In this document: positions 1 through 8,283 of the stretch, piece by piece
Numbering within the stretch: the stretch's first letter is position 1
Layout of the letters: each line of letters begins with the position of its first letter
Source: Deltaproteobacteria bacterium
Lineage (GTDB): Bacteria; Desulfobacterota; Binatia; DP-6
Length of the DNA stretch: 14,886 bases
Direction: 5' to 3'
Assembly: GCA_005879245.1 (NCBI GenBank)
Contig: VBLA01000223.1
Location: forward strand, 1 to 14,886
Notes under the pieces: generated by a model
Database searches by the model: none
The model's input: only the letters and a program-made list of their open reading frames with translations
What the model was told of the DNA's origin: nothing
Program-made: the position numbers and the translations under genes

Positions 1-1
1 T

Positions 2-331
2 GAGCTTGGCCTAGCGGTAAGTTTGAGCCTCCAGCAGAAGCACGAATGGGCCGCGTTCGAGTGCGTGCCCTACCGGCTGACCCGATCGCTGTCCGACCTG
101 AACGGCTACGACCAGTACACGCACCGAGGCATGCCAGCGGGCGCCGTCGAAGCGGTCGCAGACCTCTTCCACGACTTGCCGTCGCCGCCGAAGCGCGATC
201 CCGACGAACTGATGGAAGTATACCGGCTCATTCAGCGCTTCCGGCGCGCGAAGCTCCCCAGGGACGTGTTTACTGCACGGTCGTTCGCCAAGCTGGTTGT
301 GGCGGCGCGTGAGGCGGTCCAAGTCGGCTGA
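2..331 (+). CDS. C-terminal part of an unrecognised protein (5' end outside window)
   Basis: The frame is open from the left edge to a TGA at 329-331, giving about 109 residues. A TTG at 23 could serve as a start, but no ribosome-binding site precedes it and the frame continues upstream, so I read it as the 3' end of a longer gene. The fragment looks soluble and mixed-charge. It has one cysteine, no membrane segment, a Pro/Asp-rich linker around residues 60-70 and a basic helical tail. I do not recognise a family. Third codon positions are G/C-rich but include more GAA, GTA, ATT, TTT and ACT codons than genes further right, which hints at a different origin. The antisense frame over the same bases is also open, but its codon pattern is worse. 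That this is a real gene is fairly likely; its function is unknown. Confidence 0.55.
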   Translation, partial: ELGLAVSLSLQQKHEWAAFECVPYRLTRSLSDLNGYDQYTHRGMPAGAVEAVADLFHDLPSPPKRDPDELMEVYRLIQRFRRAKLPRDVFTARSFAKLVVAAREAVQVG

Positions 332-732
332 GCGCGGGCTTCGCCCTGGGGGGCACCTACAGGGTCACCTTGAGCATCGAAACGGGCATAAACGACCCGA
401 TGTCACGATGAGCAACCGTGCGTGCTAAGTCCGCACGGCGTCCCGCATTCACCCCGATTCGCCGCGTCAATCCTGCGGTTCCTCGTCGCGTTTGTTCGGA
501 CTCATAATCCCTAGGTCCGCGGTTCGACTCCGTGCGCCGTCAGAGGGTCTGGCTCGGCAAGGGGTACAGGTGCGGGCAGTTCCCGTCGCGCGCTCGCAGA
601 CGATGGTGGCGTAGCGCACGCTCGTGCTGACGCCGATCTGGTCGAAGACGCGCCGCCGAGAGGGATGCGACCTGAGGCTACCCCGAGCGAAGCGAGTCAA
701 TAGCGGCGAGAGACCCGATGTGACTCCATGGT
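332..732. other. Gene-poor spacer with a tRNA-like fragment
   Basis: This stretch lies between the left-edge partial gene and the end of the RND permease, which points toward it from the right. I see no convincing coding sequence. A 77-codon minus-strand frame (467-700) exists, but it reads through the tRNA-like segment and has poor codon use. Part of the spacer, about 350-440, is less GC-rich than the rest of the window. The one structured element I can support is the tRNA 3'-half-like sequence at about 496-541, listed separately. No terminator with a T-tract is visible downstream of the permease gene. Confidence 0.6.
496..541 (+). other. tRNA 3'-half-like remnant, CAT anticodon (possible att site)
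   Basis: The sequence has a seven-base anticodon-loop match CTCATAA at 501-507. It is followed by a variable region and a good T-arm: stem 518-522 pairs with 530-534, with one G-T wobble, around the loop TTCGACT at 523-529. This matches the 3' half of elongator tRNA-Met or tRNA-Ile(CAT). The anticodon stem is imperfect: only three of its five pairs form. I find no D-arm or matching acceptor 5' strand at the right distance upstream. It is therefore not a functional tRNA gene as it stands. Tyrosine recombinases of integrative elements often use the anticodon-to-T-arm portion of tRNA genes as attachment sites, so a relict att site is a reasonable reading, though no integrase is visible here. Confidence 0.5.
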
Positions 733-3700
733 CTATGCCGACTCGACCTGCTGCGGTGCTCCCCTGAGCCCAGCCGCCGAGTGTCGCCGGATGAGAAAGT
801 ACGCCACGGGAGTCGCAACCAGCGCCAGCAGCACCGAGATCGCGAGACCACCCATGACGGCGATGGCGAGCGGCCGGAGCATCTGTGCGCCGGAGCCGAT
901 CCCGAGGGCCAGAGGCAACATCCCGAGCGCGGCGGCAAGCGAGGTCATGAGGACCGGCCGGAGTCGCCGCTGCCCCGAGAGCACCAACGCATCGGCGAGC
1001 GACCGGCCGGCCTGCTCGAACTGCTCGACGGAGTCGAGCAGCAGAATCCCGTTCTTCGCGACGATGCCGACGCCGATGATCGCGCCCAGGAACGAGATGA
1101 TGTTGAACGCGGTATGCGTCAGGGCGAGGGCCGCGAAGACGCCGAAGAGGGAGAGGAGCGCCCCCCAGACAATCGCAAGCGGCTGCGCGAACCGGCCGAA
1201 CTCGGCGAGCAGGATGGTGAACACCAGGACCACGGCCAAGACGAGGACGAAGAGGAGATTACGAAACGCCTCCTGCTGCTGCTTGTAGAAGCCGCCGTAC
1301 TCGATACTCGTGCCAGGCGGCAGGACGACCTGATCGCCCACCTTTCGGCGGATCTCCGCGACCGCGCTGCCGAGGTCGCGGTGCGAGAGGCGGGCCTGGA
1401 CGGCGATCGACTGCCGAAGATCCTCGCGGCGGATCTCCGTCTGACCGGTCTCATACTGGAGGGCGCCGAGACGATCGAGCGTGAGCAGCGTTCCCGAGGG
1501 CGGCTTGAGGAGGAGCTGGCTCAGGCGCCCGACGCCGTCGGCGTGGTCGGCTTCCGCGCGAACCCGGATGTTGATCGGGCGGTCCCCCCGGAGAACAAAA
1601 GAAGCCACGTCGCCGAGAATCGCGGTGTTGGCGAGGCGGGCGACCTGGTCCACGTCCAGGCCGGCGCGAGCGGCAGCGACCGGATCGACCCGCAGGGTGA
1701 GGGCTGGGCCCGTCACGACCACCCCGTCGAAGACGTCGACCACGCCGTCCACGTGCTCCATCACGCTGGCGATCTCCCTGGCCTTCGTCTCCAGCACGGC
1801 CTTATCCGAGGAGAAGACCTTCACCTCGATTGGGGCGGGCGACCAGGTGAGGTCACCGATCAGATCGTTGAGGATGCCGGCGAACTCGACGTGGAGAACG
1901 GGTTGCGAGGCGTGAATCTTGCTCCTGATCTCGTCCGTGATCTCCTCCACGGCTCGCCGACGATCGCCCCTCAGCTTGACGAGGAAATCGCCGGTATTGG
2001 GCTCGCTGATGGCGAGCGCGAGGCGTGCCCCCGTCCGCCGGGAATAGCTCTCGATCTCCGGGGTCTCCTTCAGGATCTCCTCCACCTGCAGGAGGGTGCG
2101 GTTGGTCTCGGTGAGTGACGTACCCGGCGGCGTGAAGTAGTCGAGCACGAAGGCTCCCTCGTCCTGGTCGGGCAGGAAGCCGGTCTCCGCCATGCGATAG
2201 AGCACCAGGACGGCGCCGAGCACGGCCGCGGAGACGCCGAACGTGAGCCAGGGGCGTTCCAGGGCACGCCGAACGGCATGCTCGTACGCCTGGAGAAGCC
2301 GCGCCATCGCCGGACCGTCTCCCGCCGCCCGATGCGCGTCTCCGGTGGCTTTCAGGAAGCGCATCGCCAGGGTGGGGGTCACGGCGAGCGCGAGGACGAG
2401 CGACGTGAGCAGAGCGGTCACCATGGTGAGCGCGAGCGAGCGGAAGAACACACCCGGCACCCCGTCGAGGAATGCGAGTGGGATGAAGACCACCACGGGC
2501 GTGAGCGTCGAGCCGAGGAGCGGGAGGCCGATCTCGCGAATCGCCTCCCGAACTGCGTCAACGGAGCTCGCGCCGCTCACACGCTTCGTATGGATGTTCT
2601 CGATCACCACGATCGCATCATCGATGACGAGGCCGATGGCCGCCGCGATCCCCCCGAGCGTCATCAGGTTGAAGCGCAAGTGAAGTGGCTTCATCGCGGC
2701 GATGGTGATCAGCACGGTCAGCGGGATCACCAGGACGGCCACCGCCGCCAGCCTGACGTCCTTCAAGAACGCGACCATGATGCCGATCGAGAGCATGAGC
2801 CCGAACACGATGCATTCCCAGACCGAACGAGCCGACTCGCGCACCAGGATCGACTGGTCGTAGAAGGGCGCGAGCTTCATGTCGCGCGGCAGGATCGTGC
2901 GGAGCGCGTCGAGCTCCTTGTCCACGCCGGCCGCCACCTCGACCGTGCTCGCGTCCGTCTGGCTCCGAATGTTGAGGAGCACGGCGTTGACGCCCTCCGA
3001 GGTCACGATGTTGAAACGCGGGGCGCCCCCGCGCTCGACCCGGGCGACGTCGCGGAGGAAGATCGGGGCGCGCATCGGCCCCAGCCCCACGACGGTCGCG
3101 GCAATGTCGTCGGCCGAGGCGAGTCGCCCGCTCACGAGCGCCAGGTACAGCTGGTGATTCTCCTCCAGCATGCCCGCGGGCGCGACGAGGTTGGTCGCGC
3201 GCAGCCGGTCCACCAGGTCGGCCAGCGTGAGCCCCCCGGCGGCGAGCTTGGCGGGGTCGGCGACCACGTGGAATTCGGGCTCGCGGCCGCCGACGAGATC
3301 CACGCGGGCGACGCCCTTCACGCGCGCCAGGCGCGGCTTGATCACGTAGCGCGCCGTCTCCCAGACGTCGGCGATGTCCCGGTCCGGTGCCGTGAGGCTG
3401 ATCCCGATGATCGGAAAGGCGGAGAAGGTGAGCCGCCAGACCTGGAGGCTCGCGGTCGTGGGGATCTGCCCGGCGAGCTGGGCGAGCCGCCCCTGGACGA
3501 ACATCAACGACTGGATCATGTCGACCTTCCAGTCGAAGAAGACGTTGATCTCCGCCGAACCCCGGCTGGTCGCCGAGCGGATCGACTCGACTCCCGGGAT
3601 GTCGTTCATGGCCTCCTCGATCGGGCGGGTGATCGTGGCCATCATCTGGTCGGCCGGCATCACGCCGCTGTCGACCAGGATCACCACCCGCGGGAAGGCC

Positions 3701-3825
3701 GTCTGGGGGAAGACCGAGGTGGGCAGCGTGAAGGCCGTGTAGATGCCCGCTGTGGCCAAGGCGAGGGTCACGAACTCGACCGTCCGCGCGTTCCGCATGA
3801 CGAAGCGGGAAAACTGGTCCAGCAC
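733..3825 (-). CDS. RND-family efflux permease (AcrB/MexB-like inner-membrane pump)
   Basis: Proton-driven inner-membrane component of a tripartite efflux pump, moving substrates from periplasm or membrane to the outside. I place the start at the GTG at 3825, ten bases after the adaptor stop, giving 1030 residues, the usual RND length. The frame stays open further upstream, but that part overlaps the adaptor gene and is not RND-like. TM1 is near residues 15-35, a large porter domain follows, TM2-6 lie around 330-510, a second porter domain follows, and TM8-12 lie near 850-1015. TM4 carries the paired aspartates in GLVIDDAIVV (D402, D403) and TM10 the lysine in GIVAKNG (K924). These are the drug/hydrophobe-type (HAE) proton-relay residues of AcrB. 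It is the last gene of a channel-adaptor-permease operon. Substrate cannot be read from sequence. Confidence 0.93.
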   Translation of the reverse strand: MLDQFSRFVMRNARTVEFVTLALATAGIYTAFTLPTSVFPQTAFPRVVILVDSGVMPADQMMATITRPIEEAMNDIPGVESIRSATSRGSAEINVFFDWKVDMIQSLMFVQGRLAQLAGQIPTTASLQVWRLTFSAFPIIGISLTAPDRDIADVWETARYVIKPRLARVKGVARVDLVGGREPEFHVVADPAKLAAGGLTLADLVDRLRATNLVAPAGMLEENHQLYLALVSGRLASADDIAATVVGLGPMRAPIFLRDVARVERGGAPRFNIVTSEGVNAVLLNIRSQTDASTVEVAAGVDKELDALRTILPRDMKLAPFYDQSILVRESARSVWECIVFGLMLSIGIMVAFLKDVRLAAVAVLVIPLTVLITIAAMKPLHLRFNLMTLGGIAAAIGLVIDDAIVVIENIHTKRVSGASSVDAVREAIREIGLPLLGSTLTPVVVFIPLAFLDGVPGVFFRSLALTMVTALLTSLVLALAVTPTLAMRFLKATGDAHRAAGDGPAMARLLQAYEHAVRRALERPWLTFGVSAAVLGAVLVLYRMAETGFLPDQDEGAFVLDYFTPPGTSLTETNRTLLQVEEILKETPEIESYSRRTGARLALAISEPNTGDFLVKLRGDRRRAVEEITDEIRSKIHASQPVLHVEFAGILNDLIGDLTWSPAPIEVKVFSSDKAVLETKAREIASVMEHVDGVVDVFDGVVVTGPALTLRVDPVAAARAGLDVDQVARLANTAILGDVASFVLRGDRPINIRVRAEADHADGVGRLSQLLLKPPSGTLLTLDRLGALQYETGQTEIRREDLRQSIAVQARLSHRDLGSAVAEIRRKVGDQVVLPPGTSIEYGGFYKQQQEAFRNLLFVLVLAVVLVFTILLAEFGRFAQPLAIVWGALLSLFGVFAALALTHTAFNIISFLGAIIGVGIVAKNGILLLDSVEQFEQAGRSLADALVLSGQRRLRPVLMTSLAAALGMLPLALGIGSGAQMLRPLAIAVMGGLAISVLLALVATPVAYFLIRRHSAAGLRGAPQQVESA

Positions 3826-3835
3826 GTCGGAAGTC

Positions 3836-4939
3836 CTACTCCAGGCGGACCTTCGTCCCGTCGGCGAGACCGTAGCTCCCCTCGGAGACGACACGATTCC
3901 CATCCTCGAGGCCCTGGACGATCTCGACGCGGTCCCCCTCGCGAATCCCCGTCGTCACTTCCTTGACGTGGGCGACGGAGTCTCCGTCGACCACGGCGAC
4001 CGTGCCCTTGCGCCCGGTCTCCGCGAACGTGACGGCGGAGACCGGCACCACCAGCGCCGCGTCGTGCCGGGCGGCGACGATGCGCGCCCGGCAGAGCATC
4101 CCCGGACGCACCGCGCGAGCCGCGTTGGCCATGGCGACGCGGACGGTCGCCGTGCCGCTGCCCGGATCGAGCGCCGGCGCGATCAGCCTGATCTCCCCGA
4201 TCCGGTCGGCGTCGTCTGGACCAGGACAGTCGATTTCCGCCTCCTCGCCCACGTGGAGGCGAGCCAGCTCCGATGCGGGCACCACGCAGGACAGATCGAG
4301 ATGGGCCATCGGCGCGACGGTGAAGAGGACGGTTTCGGGCTGAACGTACTGTCCAGGGGATACCAGCCGGTGGAGCAGAGTCCCCTGAACCGGACTCCGC
4401 ACGACGGACCGGTCCTCCTGTAGCCGAGCGACCCGCAGGGTGGCCCGCGCGCGGGCCAGAGTCTGTGCGGCTTCCGTGTGGCCCGCCTCCGCCTCGGCCG
4501 CCTCCTTGGCCGCAACGATTCCCCGCGCAAAGAGACTCTTCGCCCGTGCCAGCTTCTTCCGATTGAGCTCCTCGTCGGCCTGGGCCCGGCCGACTTCGGC
4601 TTCCGCCTCCCTGGCCTCCTCCCGGAGGACGGAGGCGTCGATCTCGAGCACGGCCTCGGACGCCGCGACCTCTTCTCCCTCGTCCTTGAGTACGTTGACG
4701 ACCGTCCCCGTCACCTGGGCCGCAACCTGCGCCTCCGCCCCAAGGGAGGGGCCAACCGTCCCAGCTGTCTCCACGAGCTCACGGACTGTCTGCCGTTCGA
4801 CCGAAGCCGTGTGCACGAGCACCACGAGATCGGCCCCGTGCTCCGCTTCGGTCCCGGACGCTGAGTGCCTGCACCCCAGCGCGGAGAGCAGCCCCACCAG
4901 GAGGACGAGCGCGCCGCTAGTCCGGAGCCGGGCCATCAT
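3836..4939 (-). CDS. RND periplasmic adaptor (HlyD/membrane fusion protein), lipoprotein
   Basis: This protein bridges the RND permease and the outer-membrane channel in the periplasm. The 367 residues begin with a lipoprotein signal peptide ending in the lipobox ALGC (Cys23), so it should be lipid-anchored to the inner membrane. The first half of the lipoyl-like domain is at about residues 70-100 and contains GTVVNVLKDEGEEV. A charged alpha-helical hairpin follows at about 102-175, then the second lipoyl half (RSPVQGTLLHRLVSPGQYV, 181-199), then beta-barrel and membrane-proximal domains to the end. The ATG codons at 4939 and 4936 both lie inside the end of the channel gene (23-base overlap), consistent with translational coupling. 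The permease follows after a ten-base gap. Family membership is clear; the substrate is not. Confidence 0.92.
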   Translation of the reverse strand: MMARLRTSGALVLLVGLLSALGCRHSASGTEAEHGADLVVLVHTASVERQTVRELVETAGTVGPSLGAEAQVAAQVTGTVVNVLKDEGEEVAASEAVLEIDASVLREEAREAEAEVGRAQADEELNRKKLARAKSLFARGIVAAKEAAEAEAGHTEAAQTLARARATLRVARLQEDRSVVRSPVQGTLLHRLVSPGQYVQPETVLFTVAPMAHLDLSCVVPASELARLHVGEEAEIDCPGPDDADRIGEIRLIAPALDPGSGTATVRVAMANAARAVRPGMLCRARIVAARHDAALVVPVSAVTFAETGRKGTVAVVDGDSVAHVKEVTTGIREGDRVEIVQGLEDGNRVVSEGSYGLADGTKVRLE

Positions 4940-6048
4940 TCAATTCCACGCCTGCCTCCCGCTCAAGGTCCGCGAGTGCCCGCTCGAGGTCGAAAAGCGC
5001 CCGGGCATAGCCGAGCTGGACCTCCCTCTCGCTCCGCAGCGCGTCGATGAAGTTGAGGATGCCCACCGCGCCCTCGCGATAGCTGTCCCGGTAGAGCTCA
5101 CGAACCTCGCTCGCGGAGGGGACGAGGGAGCCAGAGTACAGCTTCACCTGCGCGTCGGCAGCTTGCACGCGGGCGAACGATGAGGAGAGCGATGTGCTCA
5201 CGCGCTGCCGCAGCGCCTCGCGTTCGCGCGACAGCATCTCGAGCGCGGCCCTCGCCTGCGACTGCTCCGCGCCCTTTCGATTGAACAGGGGCATCGTCAG
5301 GCCGAGACTGAACTGTGGGCCTACCGAGAAGTCGGGATCATCGAACTCGGCGCCCGCCCCCGCCGTCAGGTCCGGCACCCACCCGGTTCGCGCGAGCCGG
5401 AGCCGTGACTCCTCGACGGCGACGCGCTGCCTCAACTCGCGAGCGTCCCGCCCTTCGCCAAGCGCGCGCTCGACCAGGCGTACGACATCGGGGAGCGGCG
5501 GCCGCTCCTCGAGGTGACCCGCGAGCACGATCGGCGCCTCCCTTTCGCGGCCGAGATCGAGGTTCAGCTCGCCGCGTGCGATGTCGACCTCGCTCGAGAG
5601 CGTCCCCAGCGTGGCCTCGGCGCGCCCCGCGCTGAGCCGCGCTTGCTTGACCTCCAGCTCCGGTGTGTCCCCGTGCTCGAAGCGCGCGCGCGTCAGCTCG
5701 AGCAGCTCCCGATCATTCTGTAGCTCGAGACGGCCGATCTCCTCGGCGCGAAGCGCGAAGAGGAGACCGTAGTAGTGCACGCGCACATCGTGGCGAAGCT
5801 GCTGGATCACGCCCTCGACGCCGAGATCGACGAGCCCGAGCTCGCCACGCGCGACCGCGATGGCAGCGCTCCGCCGTCCCCAGAACGGGAGCGTCTCCTT
5901 GACCAGGGTTCGAGCGGAGCGCGATGTCGAGAGCATCGGAAAGGGTCAACGCCGGATCGGCGGCTGAAGCCTGAGCGGCCCCCGTCCACACGCAAATGAC
6001 AAGGACGAGTCCCCATCGCATCGGTTGATGAGCGTGAGACGGAGTCAT
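4917..6048 (-). pseudogene. TolC/CzcC-family outer-membrane channel, frameshifted with apparent internal deletion
   Basis: This is the outer-membrane channel of the efflux system, first gene of the operon. One frame from ATG 6048 (alternative ATG 6021) encodes a signal peptide (RWGLVLVICVWTGAAQASA) and the typical TolC-family beginning LTLSDALDIALRSNP, ending near 5905. The rest of the family pattern resumes in a different frame from about 5906 (LVKETLPFWGRR) and runs through the long coiled-coil halves to a TAG at 4917-4919. In intact relatives, a helix and a linker of roughly 40-50 residues normally separate these two motifs, so bases are missing and the frame has shifted. The larger frame alone (339 residues from ATG 5936) lacks a signal peptide and could not be exported. 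Either the gene is inactivated or the sequence is misassembled here. Confidence 0.8.
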
Positions 6049-6537
6049 CCATCCTAGCGAGCAGCGACTGTGCACGACCCGACGATCGAAGGACCAGGAA
6101 CATTGACGCCGGGGGACGGAGAGCAGGATGAAGCCGAGGAGGGTCGCAGCGATGTGCACCGAGCGGCCCCACGGCTACCTCCACACTGTGCCAAGGAACC
6201 ATCCACGGTCGAAACAATAACTCAGGGCCCGTGAAAGCACGATGAAGGGTGCATGCGAGCGTCCCCCCACGGTGGGCCCGTCGCGACCGACCCGGCGACC
6301 CGCGAACGCCGGCGAGCAGCGAAATGCCCCCGTGGCCGCCTCCGGCGGGTCTCGCGTCGGTGGGCCTCCCGCCAAGACCGTGACGCAGCGGCGCGATTGA
6401 AGACTCCGGACGCCACGGGGCGTGCACGGGCTCCCTGCATTTCACCCGCGACCTTCCTGCTCCCGGCTGTCGCGAGCGCGTGGCACTGCCGTTGCTCCCG
6501 ACCGCGCCGCTTGGCGGCATTTCCGTGGAGGTCCCTG
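6049..6537. other. Divergent intergenic region between the efflux operon and the cysteine-repeat gene
   Basis: Several open frames cross this 489-bp stretch on both strands, but none shows family motifs, a good ribosome-binding site or the codon bias of its neighbours. It must hold the promoters for the leftward efflux operon and the rightward cysteine-repeat gene. A slightly AT-richer patch around 6190-6250 is the likeliest promoter area, but I cannot define convincing -35/-10 pairs. A small hairpin (GCCGC-TTG-GCGGC, 6506-6518) sits in the probable leader of the rightward gene, just before its ribosome-binding site. No divergent regulator gene (TetR, MarR or LysR) is present. Confidence 0.5.
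6527..6532 (+). promoter_or_regulatory. Ribosome-binding site deciding the start at 6538
   Basis: GGAGGT lies five bases before the ATG at 6538. It picks this codon over the upstream in-frame start at 6253, which would add 95 residues of low-complexity arginine-rich sequence in front of the signal peptide. Confidence 0.8.
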
Positions 6538-8283
6538 ATGCGCGCTGTCCGTCTGTCGATCGCGTTCTCTCTCGCCCTGCTGGTCACGGCTCTATGCGCC
6601 GGCGCCACCGAGACCGGCCCGGGTGGCAAGGCGGTCGACCCCTGTCTGCACACCTGCCAGACGGAGGCGGAGCAGGTCTACCATGCCTGCACGGAGCATG
6701 GAGGCAGCCCTGCGGATTGCTTGAACACGGCAAAGCAGGCGCTCAGCGCCTGCCGTGATGCTCACTGCACCGCTCCCGGTGGCGGCGGCCCCGGCGACGG
6801 TGGGGGCGGGACGACCAGCAGCGGCGACGGCTCGTGTCGAGAGCAATGCGGCAAGACGGTGTACGCGGGCTTTCAGGGCTGCGTCGCCGCGGGCAGTAGT
6901 GAGGATATCTGTCGGGCGCAGGCGCGGGAGGCGTTCACGCAATGCCTCGCGGACAACCACTGCGCGACGCCGCCCAGCTGCGCCGACCGCTGCGCCGCGC
7001 TGGCCGGCAAGGTGAACGACGGCTGCCTCGCACTCGGCAACTCGGCCGACCAGTGCACGGCGGCTGCCCAGGCGGTCGACACCCGCTGCACGGCCGATCT
7101 CTGCACCGACGGCGCGACGAGCTGCGAGGATCGCTGCACGACGTTCGGCAACGACGTCTTCGCCGGCTGCCTCTCCGACGCTGGAGCCACGTCGGACGTC
7201 TGTACCGGGCGCGCCGACGAGGCACGCGCACAATGCCTCGCGCTCGTGTGCAACGCGACCCCGGAGCCGACCTGCCCGGATCGGTGCGCGTCGCTCGGCA
7301 GCGAGGCGAAGACCAAGTGCCTCGCCGAGAGCCACCCGGAGGACGTCTGCACCGCTCTGGCGGACGACCTCGCGAACCACTGCAAGGACGAGCACTGCAC
7401 CGACCCGACTCCCACCTGTGAGGACACCTGCAAGGCCCAGGCGATCACGGGCTTCCAGACGTGCATGACGACGACTGCCGACGAGGCGACGTGCAGGACC
7501 CAGGCGGAGGCGGCCTTCACGCAGTGCATGACGGACACCTGCGGCGGCCCCGACGCCGACTGTCCGACCCGCTGCGCCACCATGGGCGATTCGCTGAAGG
7601 ACGCGTGCACCGCGGCGGGCGGAGACCCGGATCTTTGCGCAGCACGCGCGGCCGAGGCAGTCCGTCACTGCATCGACGAGCACTGCGACGGCACCGAGCC
7701 TCCACCGCCCACCTGTGCGGGCCTCTGCGAACAGCACGCCGAGGAGGATGCGCGACGCTGCGTGGCAAGCGGGGGCGACGAGGCGACGTGCAAGAGCGGA
7801 GCGGCAGACGAGTTCGCCGGCTGCGTGACACTGCATTGCGAACCGCCGGCGAGCTGCACCGATCGCTGCGCCGCCAAGGCGAGCGCGCTGCAGGCGCGCT
7901 GCCTCAAGAAAGGCGGCAGCGCCGACCGCTGCGCGACCCTGGCGCCGGCGGTCGAGAGCGCGTGCGGCGCCAACCACTGCGCGCCGCCACCGCCCGACAC
8001 GTGCACGACCAACTGCGAATCGCAGGCGAGGGACGCCGCGCAGAGCTGCCTCGATGCCGGTACAGACGTCGCCGAGTGCCAGTCGCTCGGCCAGCAGACG
8101 CTCGATCAGTGTCAGGCGGGTTGCGGCACCTCCACGGCGGAGACCTGCATGGAAGTGTGCGAGAGCAAGGCCCACGCGAAGCACGAGCGGCTCATGGCGC
8201 GGGGGCGGAGTGAGGCCGTCGCCACACGCATGGCGCAGGACACCTTCCGCCGTTGCGTGCAGTTCGGCGGCTGCAGCAACTGA
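6538..8283 (+). CDS. Exported protein of eleven six-cysteine alpha-hairpin-like repeats
   Basis: The 581-residue protein starts with a signal peptide (MRAVRLSIAFSLALLVTALC, then AGA, likely signal peptidase I) and ends GGCSN. The mature part is almost wholly eleven tandem units of about 48 residues from Cys36. Each unit follows C-x3-C-x10-C-x9-C-x10-C-x4-C, with at most one residue of variation. A Gly-rich linker follows unit 1, and short Pro/Thr/Gly linkers join the others. The middle x9 segment usually contains Gly-Gly or Gly-Ser followed by a helix-capping Ser/Asp-x-x-Glu/Asp. The flanking segments are Ala/Gln/Glu-rich and look helical. Unit 11 lacks cysteines 3 and 4. That gives 64 cysteines in the mature chain, an even number. 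I do not recognise a named family; a secreted or surface disulfide-rich scaffold is inferred, and no catalytic motif is visible. It is preceded by a strong ribosome-binding site. Confidence 0.85.
   Translation: MRAVRLSIAFSLALLVTALCAGATETGPGGKAVDPCLHTCQTEAEQVYHACTEHGGSPADCLNTAKQALSACRDAHCTAPGGGGPGDGGGGTTSSGDGSCREQCGKTVYAGFQGCVAAGSSEDICRAQAREAFTQCLADNHCATPPSCADRCAALAGKVNDGCLALGNSADQCTAAAQAVDTRCTADLCTDGATSCEDRCTTFGNDVFAGCLSDAGATSDVCTGRADEARAQCLALVCNATPEPTCPDRCASLGSEAKTKCLAESHPEDVCTALADDLANHCKDEHCTDPTPTCEDTCKAQAITGFQTCMTTTADEATCRTQAEAAFTQCMTDTCGGPDADCPTRCATMGDSLKDACTAAGGDPDLCAARAAEAVRHCIDEHCDGTEPPPPTCAGLCEQHAEEDARRCVASGGDEATCKSGAADEFAGCVTLHCEPPASCTDRCAAKASALQARCLKKGGSADRCATLAPAVESACGANHCAPPPPDTCTTNCESQARDAAQSCLDAGTDVAECQSLGQQTLDQCQAGCGTSTAETCMEVCESKAHAKHERLMARGRSEAVATRMAQDTFRRCVQFGGCSN
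6643..8274 (+). repeat. Eleven tandem ~48-aa (about 144-bp) cysteine repeats
   Basis: Units begin at the first Cys of motifs such as CLHTC, CREQC, CADRC, CEDRC, CPDRC, CEDTC, CPTRC, CAGLC, CTDRC, CTTNC and CMEVC. They are diverged at protein level (shared mainly at Cys, some Asp-Arg, Gly and Ala positions), so the array is old rather than a recent DNA-level expansion. The repeats sit wholly inside the coding sequence. Confidence 0.88.

Noticed and set aside
435..540. A complete tRNA with an intron or insertion, using ACGGCG (435-440) to pair with CGCCGT (535-540)
   Set aside because: The pairing exists, but the intervening length is about 35 bases too long and contains no D-arm, so chance complementarity is more likely.
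467..700. 77-codon minus-strand frame in the left spacer
   Set aside because: It reads through the tRNA-like sequence, giving SRTADLGIM, the type of peptide that arises from translating tRNA-derived DNA, and has no ribosome-binding site or conserved domain.
781..3966. Long plus-strand open frames (781-2118, 2278-3966) opposite the RND permease and adaptor
   Set aside because: They are antisense to clearly conserved RND sequence, are rich in Arg, His, Asp and Glu without domain motifs, and arise from the strong third-position GC bias of the real genes.
6253..6537. N-terminal extension of the cysteine-repeat protein from 6253
   Set aside because: The added residues are Arg/Ala-rich without similarity to a domain, and they would bury the signal peptide. 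GGAGGT before ATG 6538 gives a better start.
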